Positions 1 through 8,608 of a stretch of DNA of 64,000 nucleotides are shown piece after piece. Source of the stretch: Duganella sp. BJB480. Its GTDB lineage: Bacteria; Pseudomonadota; Gammaproteobacteria; Burkholderiales; Burkholderiaceae_D. The translations under genes were made by a program, and so were the position numbers. The stretch covers positions 53,108 through 117,107 of the forward strand of contig QVIN01000016.1 of the NCBI GenBank assembly GCA_003416985.1. The letters run 5' to 3'. The notes under the pieces were generated by a model that did not search any database, was not told where the DNA came from, and saw only the letters and a list, made by a program, of their open reading frames with translations. Each line of letters begins with the position of its first letter. Position 1 is the first letter of the stretch.

Positions 1-636
1 CACGCCGTAGCTGTACAGCGCCACGCCCGCGAACCCCGCCAGCATGCCGGCCACGATGAACGACACCAGCTCCGTGCGTCCGGGCGAAATGCCCATCAAC
101 TTGGCGGCGTCGCGGTTGCTGGAGACGGCCCGCAGCGCACGCCCGTACCAGCTGCGCGACAGCCACCACCACAAGCCGCCCATCAGCAGCAGGCTGACGA
201 CGAAGAAGATCAACTCGCTGCGCATGCTGTACAAGGGGCCGACCACGAAGGCCTCCTGCAGCCAGCTGGAACTGGTCGAGCGTACGTCGGCCTTCCAGAT
301 CAGCAGTATCAGGTTGGTCAGGATCACGCCGATGCCGAAGGTGAGTATCAGCGAGTTGATCTCGCGGTCCTTCCTGATGCGGCTGACGATCCAGTACACG
401 CCGGCCGACGTCGCGCTGACCACGACCAGCGCGATCGGTATCGCCCACGCGGGATTGAGGCCCAGCCCCGATTCGACCGAGTAGGCGATGTAGGCCGCCA
501 GCAGTACCAGCTCGCCGTGGGCGAGGTTAATCACCCGCATGGTGCCGAACACCAGCGCCAGTCCCAGCGCGATCAGCGCGTAGGAGCCGCCTTGCAGCAG
601 GCCGGAATACAGCGCCTGGAATATCAGTTCCGTCAC
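1..636 (-). CDS. livH: Branched-chain amino acid-type ABC transporter permease, LivH family (partial)
   Basis: Inner-membrane permease of a LIV-type ABC importer. The 3' end lies beyond the left window edge, leaving 212 codons. It starts at a GTG (636), 6 bases after the stop of the binding-protein gene, so the two are co-transcribed. The translation has the LivH features GGSYALIALGLALVFG followed by NLAHGE near the N-terminus, then hydrophobic membrane segments. The neighbouring acyl-CoA ligase and dehydrogenase suggest import of a carboxylate or amino acid to be degraded as a CoA thioester; the true substrate cannot be read from sequence. Confidence 0.88.
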   Translation of the reverse strand, partial: MTELIFQALYSGLLQGGSYALIALGLALVFGTMRVINLAHGELVLLAAYIAYSVESGLGLNPAWAIPIALVVVSATSAGVYWIVSRIRKDREINSLILTFGIGVILTNLILLIWKADVRSTSSSWLQEAFVVGPLYSMRSELIFFVVSLLLMGGLWWWLSRSWYGRALRAVSSNRDAAKLMGISPGRTELVSFIVAGMLAGFAGVALYSYGV

Positions 637-642
637 GGCGGC

Positions 643-1797
643 TTACCAGGGCAGGCCCGGATACACCATCTTGCCGGTGGCCGTCTCCTTCGGCCAGACG
701 ATGACGATGTTCTTGCCCTGGTGCTGGCCCATGCGGTGCACGAAGTTGGGGTTGTCGCCGTTGGCGCCGAACTGCACGCGGCCGATCAGCGTTTCGCGGT
801 CGGTCTTGCGCAGCTCTTCGGCCACGCCGCCTTTCTTCACCGTGCCCTTGTCGGCGGCGCGGGCGATGGCCTCGAACAGCAGCATCGATTGCACGTAGCC
901 GAACTGGCCGAGGTAGTCCGGCTCCTTCTTGTACAGCGCCTTGTAGGTGTCGGCGAAGGCCTTGCCGTCGGCGGTGTCGAAGACGGCGGGGAAGGGCAGC
1001 AGCGCGGTGCCGTACACATTGGGCATCAGGTCCGGGAACTCGGCGGCCATCTTGGGCGTGGCCAGCGACCACACGCCGATCATGGCCTTGACGGGCGGCT
1101 TGAGCACCCGCGCGGCGCGCAGGATGCCGACGTAGTCGTTCTCGTAGCCGACCATCAGTATCGCTTCCGATTTGTCCTGAAGCTTGATCTTGTTGATGAT
1201 CGGCTTGAAGTCGGTGATGGCCGGATCGAAGGAGTGCGTGGTGGCCTTGATACCCTTGGCGGTCAGCGCCTTCTGCACCGAGTTGGCCAGGTCGGACGTG
1301 GCCTCCTTGGTCGAGAAGATGATGGACACGGATTTCGCGCCCATGTCGGCCAGGAGTCCCTGCACGGCCTTCTCGTAGCCGGCGGTGTTATTAATGCGGA
1401 AGAAGTTCTTGCGGCCGCTGTTGACCAGGCTGTCGTCCACGCCACCGGAGGTGATGTAGACCAGCCCCAGTTTGTTGGCCGCGTCCGAGGCTGGCGAGAT
1501 GTTGTTGGAGCCGTAGCCGCCGGTGATCGCCACCGCGCCCTGGCTGGCCAGCTTCTCCACCGCGGCCACCGCCTTGGCCGGCGCCGATTCGTCGTCGATG
1601 GTGACGATCTTGATCTTGTGCTTGCCGTTGGTCTTGTTGAATACCTCGGCGGCGACCAGCACGCCCTCCTGCATGCCGGAGCCCACGCGGGCCAGCGTGC
1701 CGGTGAGCGGCAGCTCCGCGCCGACCGTGAATTCCTCCGCTTGTGCGCCGCCAGCCAGTGCCATCGCGGTCAGCGCCGCGATTGTGATGTTTTTCAT
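643..1797 (-). CDS. Periplasmic substrate-binding protein of a LIV-type ABC transporter
   Basis: A 384-residue type I periplasmic binding protein (Peripla_BP_6/LivK class) that captures the ligand for the downstream LivH-like permease. The start at 1797 is chosen because it opens directly onto a signal peptide ending AQA (residues 18-20), followed by the family's first strand, VGAELPLTGTLARVG. A longer in-frame extension upstream lacks signal character. The C-terminus (NIVIVWPKETATGKMVYPGLPW region) is typical of ABC proteins linked to amide or aromatic-acid uptake. It is first of a set with the permease 6 bases downstream, and 17 bases separate it from the acyl-CoA synthetase stop. Confidence 0.88.
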   Translation of the reverse strand: MKNITIAALTAMALAGGAQAEEFTVGAELPLTGTLARVGSGMQEGVLVAAEVFNKTNGKHKIKIVTIDDESAPAKAVAAVEKLASQGAVAITGGYGSNNISPASDAANKLGLVYITSGGVDDSLVNSGRKNFFRINNTAGYEKAVQGLLADMGAKSVSIIFSTKEATSDLANSVQKALTAKGIKATTHSFDPAITDFKPIINKIKLQDKSEAILMVGYENDYVGILRAARVLKPPVKAMIGVWSLATPKMAAEFPDLMPNVYGTALLPFPAVFDTADGKAFADTYKALYKKEPDYLGQFGYVQSMLLFEAIARAADKGTVKKGGVAEELRKTDRETLIGRVQFGANGDNPNFVHRMGQHQGKNIVIVWPKETATGKMVYPGLPW

Positions 1798-1814
1798 TCC
1801 AGTCTCCCTTGTGG

Positions 1815-3383
1815 TTATTTTTGTGCCAGTTGCCGCAGCTGTCCTTTCAATATTTTTCCGGTTGCCGCTGCGGGCAGGGCTTGCATTTCGATGATCTCGG
1901 ACGGGCATTTGTACGGCGACAGCAGGCCCGCCAGGTACTGCTGCAATTCCTCGGGCGTGACGCGGTGGCGCGGGTCGATCTCGACGAAGGCCACCACTTC
2001 CTCGTTGCCATCGTCGGCGTTGCGGCCGACCACCGCCGATTGCGTCACCGCCGGATGGGCGTTGAGCACCGTCTCCACTTCCAGCGGATAGACGTTGAAG
2101 CCGGAACGGATGATTAGCTCCTTGGTGCGGCCGACGATGAACAGCGCGCCGTCGGCATCCTGCCGCGCGACGTCGCCGGTATTGAGCCAGCCGCCGTCGC
2201 GCATCGCCGCCGCCGTCAGTTCGGGCTCACGGTAGTAGCCGGCCATGATGTTCGGGCCGCGCACCCACAGTTCGCCGTCCTCGCCGGGCGCCACGTCGTC
2301 GCCGCCGGCATCCACCAGCCGCACTTCGACGCCGGGGATGACCTGACCCACCGAAGCGTCGTCGCGCGGTTGGTCGAGGCGGGTCTGGCTGATGGTGGGC
2401 GAGGTCTCGGTCATGCCGTAGCCGTTGTGCAGCGGCAGGCCAAACAGCTGCTGCACCTGCGCCTTCAGGCTGGGCGCCAGCGGCGAGCCGCCGGCGTAGA
2501 TGAAGCGCAGCCGCGACGCCAGCGGTTCACCGGCGCCGCCCAGCTGCTCCAGTAGTCGCGCGTACATGGCGGGCACGCCTTGCAGGATGGTCAGGCCGTC
2601 GTCGCGGATCGCCTTCAGCACGGCCTCCGGCGCGAAGCGCGGGCACAGGTACAGGCAGGCGCCCGCGTACAGGGTGCCCAGCATGACCGAGGCCAGGCCG
2701 TAGACGTGGGTGATGGGCAGCACGCCGTAGGCGCGGTCGGTGGGCGTGAGGCCGCGCAGGGTACTGGAGACGGCGGCGATGAACAGCAGGTTGCGGTGCG
2801 TGAGCATCACGCCCTTGGGCTGGCCGGTGGTGCCGGTGGTGTAGATCAGCGCCGCCACCTGTTGCGCCGGATCGGCGTGCACCGGCTCCGGCGCGCAGTG
2901 GGCGTTGAGCGCGCCGATCATCCAGGTGCCGAACGGCGAGGGCGTGGGCACGGCAGCATGGCGCTGGCCGTGCGCGGCCGATTCCGGCGAGGAGGGAGAC
3001 GTTCCCGAGCCATCGCCCGGCGCCGCCAGGTAGATCACCCGCCGCGCGCCGCTATGGCCCAGGATCTGGTCCACCTCGCGCGCCGACAGGCGGCCGTTGA
3101 CGTTGACGATCCACGCGTCGATGTCGGCCGCGGCGAAGATCAGCGCCACCTGCGCGGCGCAGTTTTCGCCGACCACCATCAGTCGGTCGCCGGGCCTCAC
3201 TTCCAGCGCGCGCAGCAGGTTCGCGGTTTCGTCGATGGCGGCGGTCAGCTCGGCGTAGGACCAGTGGCGCGCGCCATCGTGCAGCGCCGGCGCCTGCGGC
3301 GCGCGTTCGGCCCAGCGGCGTGGGATGCCGCCCAGGCGCGCGGGCAGCGTGGCAAGCAGGCGGCCGGTGTCGAGGGCCTCCAT
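1815..3383 (-). CDS. AMP-dependent acyl-CoA synthetase/ligase
   Basis: A 522-residue adenylate-forming enzyme that activates a carboxylic acid as acyl-AMP and then as its CoA thioester. Signatures in order are the ATP-binding loop IYTTGTTGQPKGVMLTH, the YGMTETSP motif, the TGD motif, GRTKELIIRSGFNVYP, and a C-terminal catalytic lysine in ATGKILKGQLR. The start at 3383 overlaps the stop of the acyl-CoA dehydrogenase (ATGA), so the two are translationally coupled. A 201-base in-frame upstream extension would overlap the dehydrogenase and is rejected. The acid used is unknown; it may be what the adjacent ABC system imports. Confidence 0.9.
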   Translation of the reverse strand: MEALDTGRLLATLPARLGGIPRRWAERAPQAPALHDGARHWSYAELTAAIDETANLLRALEVRPGDRLMVVGENCAAQVALIFAAADIDAWIVNVNGRLSAREVDQILGHSGARRVIYLAAPGDGSGTSPSSPESAAHGQRHAAVPTPSPFGTWMIGALNAHCAPEPVHADPAQQVAALIYTTGTTGQPKGVMLTHRNLLFIAAVSSTLRGLTPTDRAYGVLPITHVYGLASVMLGTLYAGACLYLCPRFAPEAVLKAIRDDGLTILQGVPAMYARLLEQLGGAGEPLASRLRFIYAGGSPLAPSLKAQVQQLFGLPLHNGYGMTETSPTISQTRLDQPRDDASVGQVIPGVEVRLVDAGGDDVAPGEDGELWVRGPNIMAGYYREPELTAAAMRDGGWLNTGDVARQDADGALFIVGRTKELIIRSGFNVYPLEVETVLNAHPAVTQSAVVGRNADDGNEEVVAFVEIDPRHRVTPEELQQYLAGLLSPYKCPSEIIEMQALPAAATGKILKGQLRQLAQK

Positions 3384-4537
3384 CAGGCCCCGGCCGCCTT
3401 GATCATGTTGCGGGCGATGACCAGCTGCTGGATCTGCGAGGTGCCTTCGTAGATGCGGAACAAACGCACGTCGCGGTAGAAGCGCTCGGCCGCATAGTCC
3501 GACACGTAGCCCGCGCCGCCGTGGATCTGCACCGAGCGGTCGGCCACGCGGCCGCACATCTCGGAGGCGAACAGCTTGCAGCACGAGGCCTCGGTCGGGA
3601 TGTCCTCGCCGTTGTCGCGGCGGCGGGCGGCGTCCAGCACCATGCTGCGGGCGGCGTAGATCTCGGCCTTGCTGTCGGCCAGCATGGCCTGGATCAGCTG
3701 GAACTCGGCGATGGGCTGGCCGAACTGCTGGCGCTCCATCGCGTAGCGCAGCGCGTCCTCCAGCATGCGCTCGGCCACGCCCACGCAGATGGCGGAGATG
3801 TGCAGGCGGCCCTTGTCCAGCACCTTCATCGCGGTCTTGAAGCCCTGGCCCTCCTTGCCGCCGATGATGCAGGCGGCCGGCACGCGGCAGTTCTCGAAGA
3901 TCACGTCGCAGGTATGGGCGCCTTGCTGGCCCATCTTCCTGTCCTTTTTGCCGAGCGAGATGCCGGGCGTGCCGCGTTCGACGATGAAGGCCGATACGCC
4001 GCCCGGTCCCTTGCGCGTGGCGTCGGTGCGCGCCATCACGGTGAACACGCCGGCCTCCGGCGCATTGGTGATGTATCGCTTGGTGCCGTTGATGATGTAG
4101 TGGTCGCCGTCGCGCACGGCGGAGGTGGTGAGCGAGCCGGCGTCGGAGCCGTATCCCGGCTCGGTCAGCGCGAAGGAGCCGACGATTTCGCCGGAGGCCA
4201 TGCGCGGCAGCCAGGCGTTCTTCTGTTCCTCGGTGCCGTCGATCAGGATGCCCTGCGAGCCGATGCCGTTGTTGGTGCCGAACAGCGAGCGGAAGGCGGG
4301 CGAGGTGCGGGCGATTTCAAACGCGGCCAGCACTTCCTCCTCCATCGTCAGACCCAGGCCGCCATATTGTTCGGGGATGGAGAGGCCGAACAGGCCCAGT
4401 TCGCGCATCTGCGCCACCAGCGCCGGGGGGATCTCGTCGGTTTCGGCCACTTGCTGCTCGTGCGGCACCAGCTGTTCGCGCACGAAGCGGCGGATGCTGT
4501 CCAACAGGATGTTGAGCGTTTCCTGGTCTCTTATCAT
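3383..4537 (-). CDS. Acyl-CoA dehydrogenase family protein
   Basis: A 384-residue FAD-dependent acyl-CoA dehydrogenase, catalysing alpha,beta-desaturation of an acyl-CoA. The family signature blocks are present: FALTEPGYGSDAGSLTTSA in the middle domain, and near the C-terminus a QIHGGAGYVSDYAAERFYRDVR segment ending RIYEGTSQIQQ, which carries the catalytic-base glutamate position. It is the first gene of a coupled pair with the acyl-CoA ligase (ATGA overlap at 3383). Together with the LIV-type importer this looks like a small beta-oxidation-like catabolic operon. Confidence 0.93.
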   Translation of the reverse strand: MIRDQETLNILLDSIRRFVREQLVPHEQQVAETDEIPPALVAQMRELGLFGLSIPEQYGGLGLTMEEEVLAAFEIARTSPAFRSLFGTNNGIGSQGILIDGTEEQKNAWLPRMASGEIVGSFALTEPGYGSDAGSLTTSAVRDGDHYIINGTKRYITNAPEAGVFTVMARTDATRKGPGGVSAFIVERGTPGISLGKKDRKMGQQGAHTCDVIFENCRVPAACIIGGKEGQGFKTAMKVLDKGRLHISAICVGVAERMLEDALRYAMERQQFGQPIAEFQLIQAMLADSKAEIYAARSMVLDAARRRDNGEDIPTEASCCKLFASEMCGRVADRSVQIHGGAGYVSDYAAERFYRDVRLFRIYEGTSQIQQLVIARNMIKAAGA

Positions 4538-4586
4538 GGGTCTCCCTTTTCGGCAGACTTCAATGTGCCGATTCGGCCAGACCCTG

Positions 4587-4913
4587 TCAAGCTTTGGTGT
4601 TGATTAGCGTCCCGATATTCTGGTCGGCGGCTTGTATCACCTTGGCCGACAGATCGAATTGCGCCTTGTAGACCAACGAGTTGGTGGTTTCGGTGGCGAG
4701 GTCGGTGGCGCTGGGCGCGTCCGCCGCCTGCAGTTGCTGCGCCTGGAAGGAGATCGACACGCCGCTGCCGGCCGGGGCGTTTTCCTTGAACACGGCCTGC
4801 GCCGGCTGGAAGCCCTGGGTGCCGGTGTTGGCGATCGCGTGCGCGCTGTTGCCCAACGCGCGTTCGGCGGCGTTGAGTCCGGTGACTCCTGAACTGAGTG
4901 CGGCGATGGCCAT
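4587..4913 (-). CDS. Small flagellar basal-body rod-like protein
   Basis: A 108-residue protein resembling the N- and C-terminal helices of FlgB/FlgC/FlgE rod proteins without the central domain. The start AIAALSSGVTGLNAAERALGNS.. followed by AIANTGTQGF matches the rod-protein 'SG..A...AL...ANNIANx(N/T)T.G(F/Y)' pattern. The C-terminus (TNSLVYKAQFDLSAKVIQAADQ) matches the terminal coiled-coil helix. The ATG at 4913 is preferred over an upstream in-frame ATG because the pattern starts immediately. No other flagellar genes are in view, so a dispersed paralogue is likely; secretion through the flagellar apparatus is inference. Confidence 0.72.
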   Translation of the reverse strand: MAIAALSSGVTGLNAAERALGNSAHAIANTGTQGFQPAQAVFKENAPAGSGVSISFQAQQLQAADAPSATDLATETTNSLVYKAQFDLSAKVIQAADQNIGTLINTKA

Positions 4914-5057
4914 GATCGATATTTCCTTTCGGCAATTAAAGCTAGTGTACACCGGGGCGCCGGGCATTGCACGTGTTTGATTAAAAATTCGGCAGGCTTG
5001 ACGTCGCCATGCAACTGGGTGAGTATTGTCGGAGAGATACTTTTGCGGAAATGTTAC

Positions 5058-5927
5058 ATGCCTAAGTTACGCCGGCTGCTGTGCGCCTGCCTGATGCTGC
5101 TCGCGGCGGCGGCCGGGGCCGAACCCATCGTGGTGCATTATCCCAGGGCCGAGAGCGCCGACGATGAGCGCGGCGAGTACGGCCTGGCGCTGTTGCAACT
5201 GGCGCTGGCCAAGTCGGGCGGCTTGTACCGGGTGGAGTTGTCGCCGACCCGCATGCAGCAGAACCGCGCGCTGGTGGAATTGCAGTCCGGCTCCGGCCGC
5301 ATCGACATCGTCGGCACCATGACCTCGGTCGAGCGCGAGCAGGCGCTGCTGCCGGTGCGGATACCGATGACGCGCGGCCTGATCGGCTGGCGCTTCGTCC
5401 TGCTGCGTGGCGACCGCAAGGAATTGCTGCGCGAAGTGCGCTCGGTGGACGAGCTGAAGAGGTTTTCCACCGCCCAGGGGCATGACTGGCCGGACCTGCG
5501 CATCCTGCGCCACAGCGGCCTGCAAGTGCATGCGCTGGCCGCCTACAACGGCTTGTTCGGCATGCTGAACGCCGGGCGGATCGACTGGGCGCCGCGCTCG
5601 GCCTACGAGATCTGGGCCGAGGCGGCGCGCCATCCCGAGCTGGCAATCGATCCGTATATTGTGCTGCACTATGTCACCGCCGATTACTTTTTCGTCAATC
5701 GCGACAACCCGGCCCTGGCCGAGGCGGTGCGGGCCGGCCTGGAAACGGCGCTGGCCGACGGCAGCTTCGCGCGTCTGTTCGACCAGCACTTCGCTCGCCT
5801 GCTGCGCAAGGCCAGGTTCGACCGGCGCCGGGTGATCGAGCTGCCCAATCCGCTGTTGCCGCCGCAGACTCCGCTGGCGCGCAAGGAGCTGTGGTTCACC
5901 CCGGCCGATTTGAAACGCCATCCGTAG
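5058..5927 (+). CDS. Periplasmic solute-binding-like protein (SBP family 3 type)
   Basis: A 289-residue exported protein. It starts at the ATG at 5058, giving a signal peptide (LLCACLMLLAAAAGAEP). The mature part resembles the periplasmic binding-protein type 2 fold, with a YFFVNRDNPALAEAVRAGLETALADGSF segment typical of family 3 binding proteins and their orphan relatives. No transporter partner is adjacent. Such orphans in betaproteobacteria often act as uncharacterised sensors or binding proteins. The ligand is unknown. An upstream in-frame ATG at 4977 would place non-signal residues ahead of the hydrophobic stretch and is rejected. Confidence 0.7.
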   Translation: MPKLRRLLCACLMLLAAAAGAEPIVVHYPRAESADDERGEYGLALLQLALAKSGGLYRVELSPTRMQQNRALVELQSGSGRIDIVGTMTSVEREQALLPVRIPMTRGLIGWRFVLLRGDRKELLREVRSVDELKRFSTAQGHDWPDLRILRHSGLQVHALAAYNGLFGMLNAGRIDWAPRSAYEIWAEAARHPELAIDPYIVLHYVTADYFFVNRDNPALAEAVRAGLETALADGSFARLFDQHFARLLRKARFDRRRVIELPNPLLPPQTPLARKELWFTPADLKRHP

Positions 5928-6017
5928 GACAACTCGCTATCTTTATGCTACCCTCCCGCCCGTAGTTGCATGGGCGAAACATGTACTTTAGTTACATGAA
6001 AATATAAGGGGCTTTAG

Positions 6018-7652
6018 ATGGCAATATTTGATTTTCTGGAAAAGGAACGGACGGTGGCGGGGTCCGGTTTCAATCGTTGGCTGGTGCCGCCCGCGGCGCT
6101 GGCGATCCACCTGTGCATCGGCATGGCGTACGGCTTCTCGGTGTTCTGGCTGCCGCTGTCGCGCGCGCTCGGCATCAAGGAGGCGCTGGCCTGTCCGGCC
6201 GACATGGACCTGATGGCCCGGATACTGTCGTCCACCTGCGACTGGCAGATCTCCATGCTGGGCTGGATGTACACGATGTTCTTCGTCTTCCTCGGCCTGT
6301 CCGCCTGGCTGTTTGGCGGCTGGCTGGAGCACGCCGGCCCGCGCAAGGCCGGCGTGGTGTCGGCGCTGTGCTGGTGCGGCGGCCTGGTGATCTCGGCGCT
6401 GGGCGTGTACCAGCACCAGATCTGGCTGATGTGGCTGGGCTCCGGCGTGATCGGCGGCATCGGCCTGGGGCTGGGCTACATCTCGCCCGTGTCCACGCTG
6501 ATCAAATGGTTCCCGGACCGGCGCGGCATGGCGACCGGCATGGCCATCATGGGCTTCGGCGGCGGCGCGATGATCGGCGCGCCATTGGCCGACAAGCTGA
6601 TGAAGTTCTTCGCCACCGCCGATTCGGTCGGCGTGTGGCAGACCTTCCTGGTGATGGCGGCGATCTACTTCGTCTTCATGCTGGCCGGCGCGCTGTCGTA
6701 CCGCGTGCCGCCGACCGGCTGGAAACCGGCCGGCTGGACGCCGCCGGCCAAGGCCAGCGCCAACACCATGATCACCAGCCGCCACGTCCATGCCAGCAAG
6801 GTGTGGGGCATCCCGCAATTCTGGCTGGTGTGGCTGGTGCTGTGCCTGAACGTGACGGCCGGTATCGGCATCCTGGGCATGGCCTCGCCGCTGCTGCAGG
6901 AGATCTTCGCCGGCCGGCTGCTGGGCGTGAACGTCGCGTTCAACGATTTGACGCTGGCGCAGAAGGGCCAGATCGCCGCCATCGCCGCCGGCTTCACCGG
7001 CCTGCTGTCGCTGTTTAACATCGGCGGCCGTTTCGTCTGGGCCTCGTGCTCGGACTACCTGGGCCGCAAGGCCACCTACAGCATCTTCCTGGTGCTGGGC
7101 ATCGCGCTGTATGGCCTGGTGCCGTCGATGGCGCACGGCGGGCAGCTGGCGCTGTTCGTCGGCTTCTTCTGCATCATCCTGTCGATGTACGGCGGCGGCT
7201 TCGCCACCGTGCCGGCCTACCTGGCCGACTTGTTCGGCACCCAGATGGTGGGCGCGATCCACGGCCGCCTGCTGACCGCGTGGTCGGTGGCCGGCGTGTT
7301 CGGCCCTCTGCTGGTGACCTACATCCGCGAATACCAGATCGCGCACGGTGTGCCGAAGGCGCAGGCCTACGACATCACCATGTACGTGCTGGCGGGCCTG
7401 CTGGTGCTTGGTCTGCTGTGCAACCTGATGGTGCGCCCGGTGGCCGATAAACATTTCATGACCGAGGCCGAACTGGCCTCCGAGAAGAAGCTGGCGCACG
7501 AGCGGGACGCCGCCGCATCGAGCGGCACGGCGGTCGCCTCGAACGGCGTGACCAGCCCTGTGGCCGTGGCCTTCGGCTGGCTGGCGGTCGGCATTCCGCT
7601 GGCGATCGGCGTGTGGCTGACGGTGCAAAAAGCTGCCGTGTTATTTAAATAA
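6018..7652 (+). CDS. OFA-family (oxalate/formate antiporter-like) MFS transporter
   Basis: A 544-residue inner-membrane carrier with about 12 hydrophobic segments. The start (WLVPPAALAIHLCIGMAYGFSVFW) and the loop with WFPDRRGMATGMAIMGFGGGA are characteristic of the oxalate:formate antiporter family of the major facilitator superfamily. The C-terminal half contains GRFVWASCSDYLGRKATY, the MFS motif between helices 8 and 9. It is likely to move small carboxylates; the exact substrate is not determined. It stands alone and is followed by a strong terminator hairpin at 7677. Confidence 0.87.
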   Translation: MAIFDFLEKERTVAGSGFNRWLVPPAALAIHLCIGMAYGFSVFWLPLSRALGIKEALACPADMDLMARILSSTCDWQISMLGWMYTMFFVFLGLSAWLFGGWLEHAGPRKAGVVSALCWCGGLVISALGVYQHQIWLMWLGSGVIGGIGLGLGYISPVSTLIKWFPDRRGMATGMAIMGFGGGAMIGAPLADKLMKFFATADSVGVWQTFLVMAAIYFVFMLAGALSYRVPPTGWKPAGWTPPAKASANTMITSRHVHASKVWGIPQFWLVWLVLCLNVTAGIGILGMASPLLQEIFAGRLLGVNVAFNDLTLAQKGQIAAIAAGFTGLLSLFNIGGRFVWASCSDYLGRKATYSIFLVLGIALYGLVPSMAHGGQLALFVGFFCIILSMYGGGFATVPAYLADLFGTQMVGAIHGRLLTAWSVAGVFGPLLVTYIREYQIAHGVPKAQAYDITMYVLAGLLVLGLLCNLMVRPVADKHFMTEAELASEKKLAHERDAAASSGTAVASNGVTSPVAVAFGWLAVGIPLAIGVWLTVQKAAVLFK

Positions 7653-7676
7653 CACAGTAGAATAGGGCGCCAGTTC

Positions 7677-7722
7677 GCGGGGCTGGTCCGGCATTGTGCC
7701 GGGCCAGCCCCGCTTTCATTTT
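7677..7722 (+). terminator. Rho-independent terminator after the OFA transporter
   Basis: A 17-base stem (7677-7693 with 7697-7713, one G-U pair) closes a 3-base loop and is followed by TTTCATTTT. It lies between the transporter stop at 7652 and the ABC ATPase start at 7739. Confidence 0.85.
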
Positions 7723-7738
7723 CGGGAGCCCTTGGTAC

Positions 7739-8608
7739 ATGCTTGAATTACGCAACGTCGTTAAAACTTATGCGAAGAACGTGCGGGCGGTCGACGACGT
7801 CAGTCTGAATTTGCCGGCCGGCGTGGTCGGCCTGATCGGCCATAACGGCGCGGGCAAGACCTCGCTGATGCAGATGATCGCCACGCTGACCCGGCCGACC
7901 AGTGGCCAGATCCTGTTCGACGGCGCCGACATCGTCAAGCAGCCCGACGCCATACGCGGCCGATTGGGCTTCCTGCCGCAGGACTTCGGCGTGTATCCGA
8001 ACCTGACGGCGCTGGAGTTCCTGCAGTACTTCGCGGCGTTGAAGGGCGTGCGCGATCCGGCCCGCCTGCGGCTGCTGCTGGAGATGGTCAACCTGCACGA
8101 GCATGCGAACCGGCAGGCGGCCGGCTTCTCGGGCGGCATGCGGCGCCGGCTCGGCATCGCCCAGGCGCTGCTCAACGATCCCGATGTGCTGATCGTCGAC
8201 GAGCCGACCGCCGGCCTCGATCCCGAGGAGCGGCTGCGCTTCCGCCACCTGCTGTCGGAGATCGGCTTCCGCAAGCTGGTGATCGTGTCGACCCACATCG
8301 TCTCCGATATCGAGAACATGGCGAGCCACCTGGCCATCATGAACAAGGGCAGGCTGATGGCCTACGACACGCCGGACAGCTTCGTGCGCGACGCGCGCAG
8401 CAAGGTGTGGTCGGTCACGGTGGAGGCGCAACACTACGAGGCCCTGCGCGGCGAGGTGCAGGTGCTGCAGGCGCAGCGCAATGAGCACGGCATCAGCCTG
8501 CGCATCGCCCACGCGTCCTCGCCGTGCGCCGGCGCGGTGCCGGCCGAACCGACGCTGGAGGAAGCGCTGATGACGCAGCGCTACGCCGTGCAGGAAGCGG
8601 CGGCATGA
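7739..8608 (+). CDS. ABC transporter ATP-binding protein
   Basis: A 289-residue nucleotide-binding subunit. Visible motifs are Walker A GLIGHNGAGKTS, Q-loop FLPQDFG, signature FSGGMRRRLGIAQAL, Walker B VLIVDEPTAGLDPEE and the switch histidine in VSTHIVSD. The ATG at 7739 begins the standard LELRNVVKTY first strand. Its stop overlaps the permease start (ATGA), making a two-gene exporter operon. It resembles ATPases paired with large multi-span permeases for lipids, copper or natural products. Substrate unknown. Confidence 0.9.
   Translation: MLELRNVVKTYAKNVRAVDDVSLNLPAGVVGLIGHNGAGKTSLMQMIATLTRPTSGQILFDGADIVKQPDAIRGRLGFLPQDFGVYPNLTALEFLQYFAALKGVRDPARLRLLLEMVNLHEHANRQAAGFSGGMRRRLGIAQALLNDPDVLIVDEPTAGLDPEERLRFRHLLSEIGFRKLVIVSTHIVSDIENMASHLAIMNKGRLMAYDTPDSFVRDARSKVWSVTVEAQHYEALRGEVQVLQAQRNEHGISLRIAHASSPCAGAVPAEPTLEEALMTQRYAVQEAAA

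Noticed and set aside
517-2091. Long plus-strand open frame (524 codons) opposite the binding-protein and ligase genes
   Set aside because: His/Arg/Gly-rich translation typical of an antisense shadow in GC-rich DNA; the minus-strand genes have clear families.
5957-5998. Small inverted repeats (CGCCC/GGGCG and CATGTA/TACATG) before the OFA transporter
   Set aside because: Short arms and no clear promoter alignment; could be chance, so not listed as regulatory sites.
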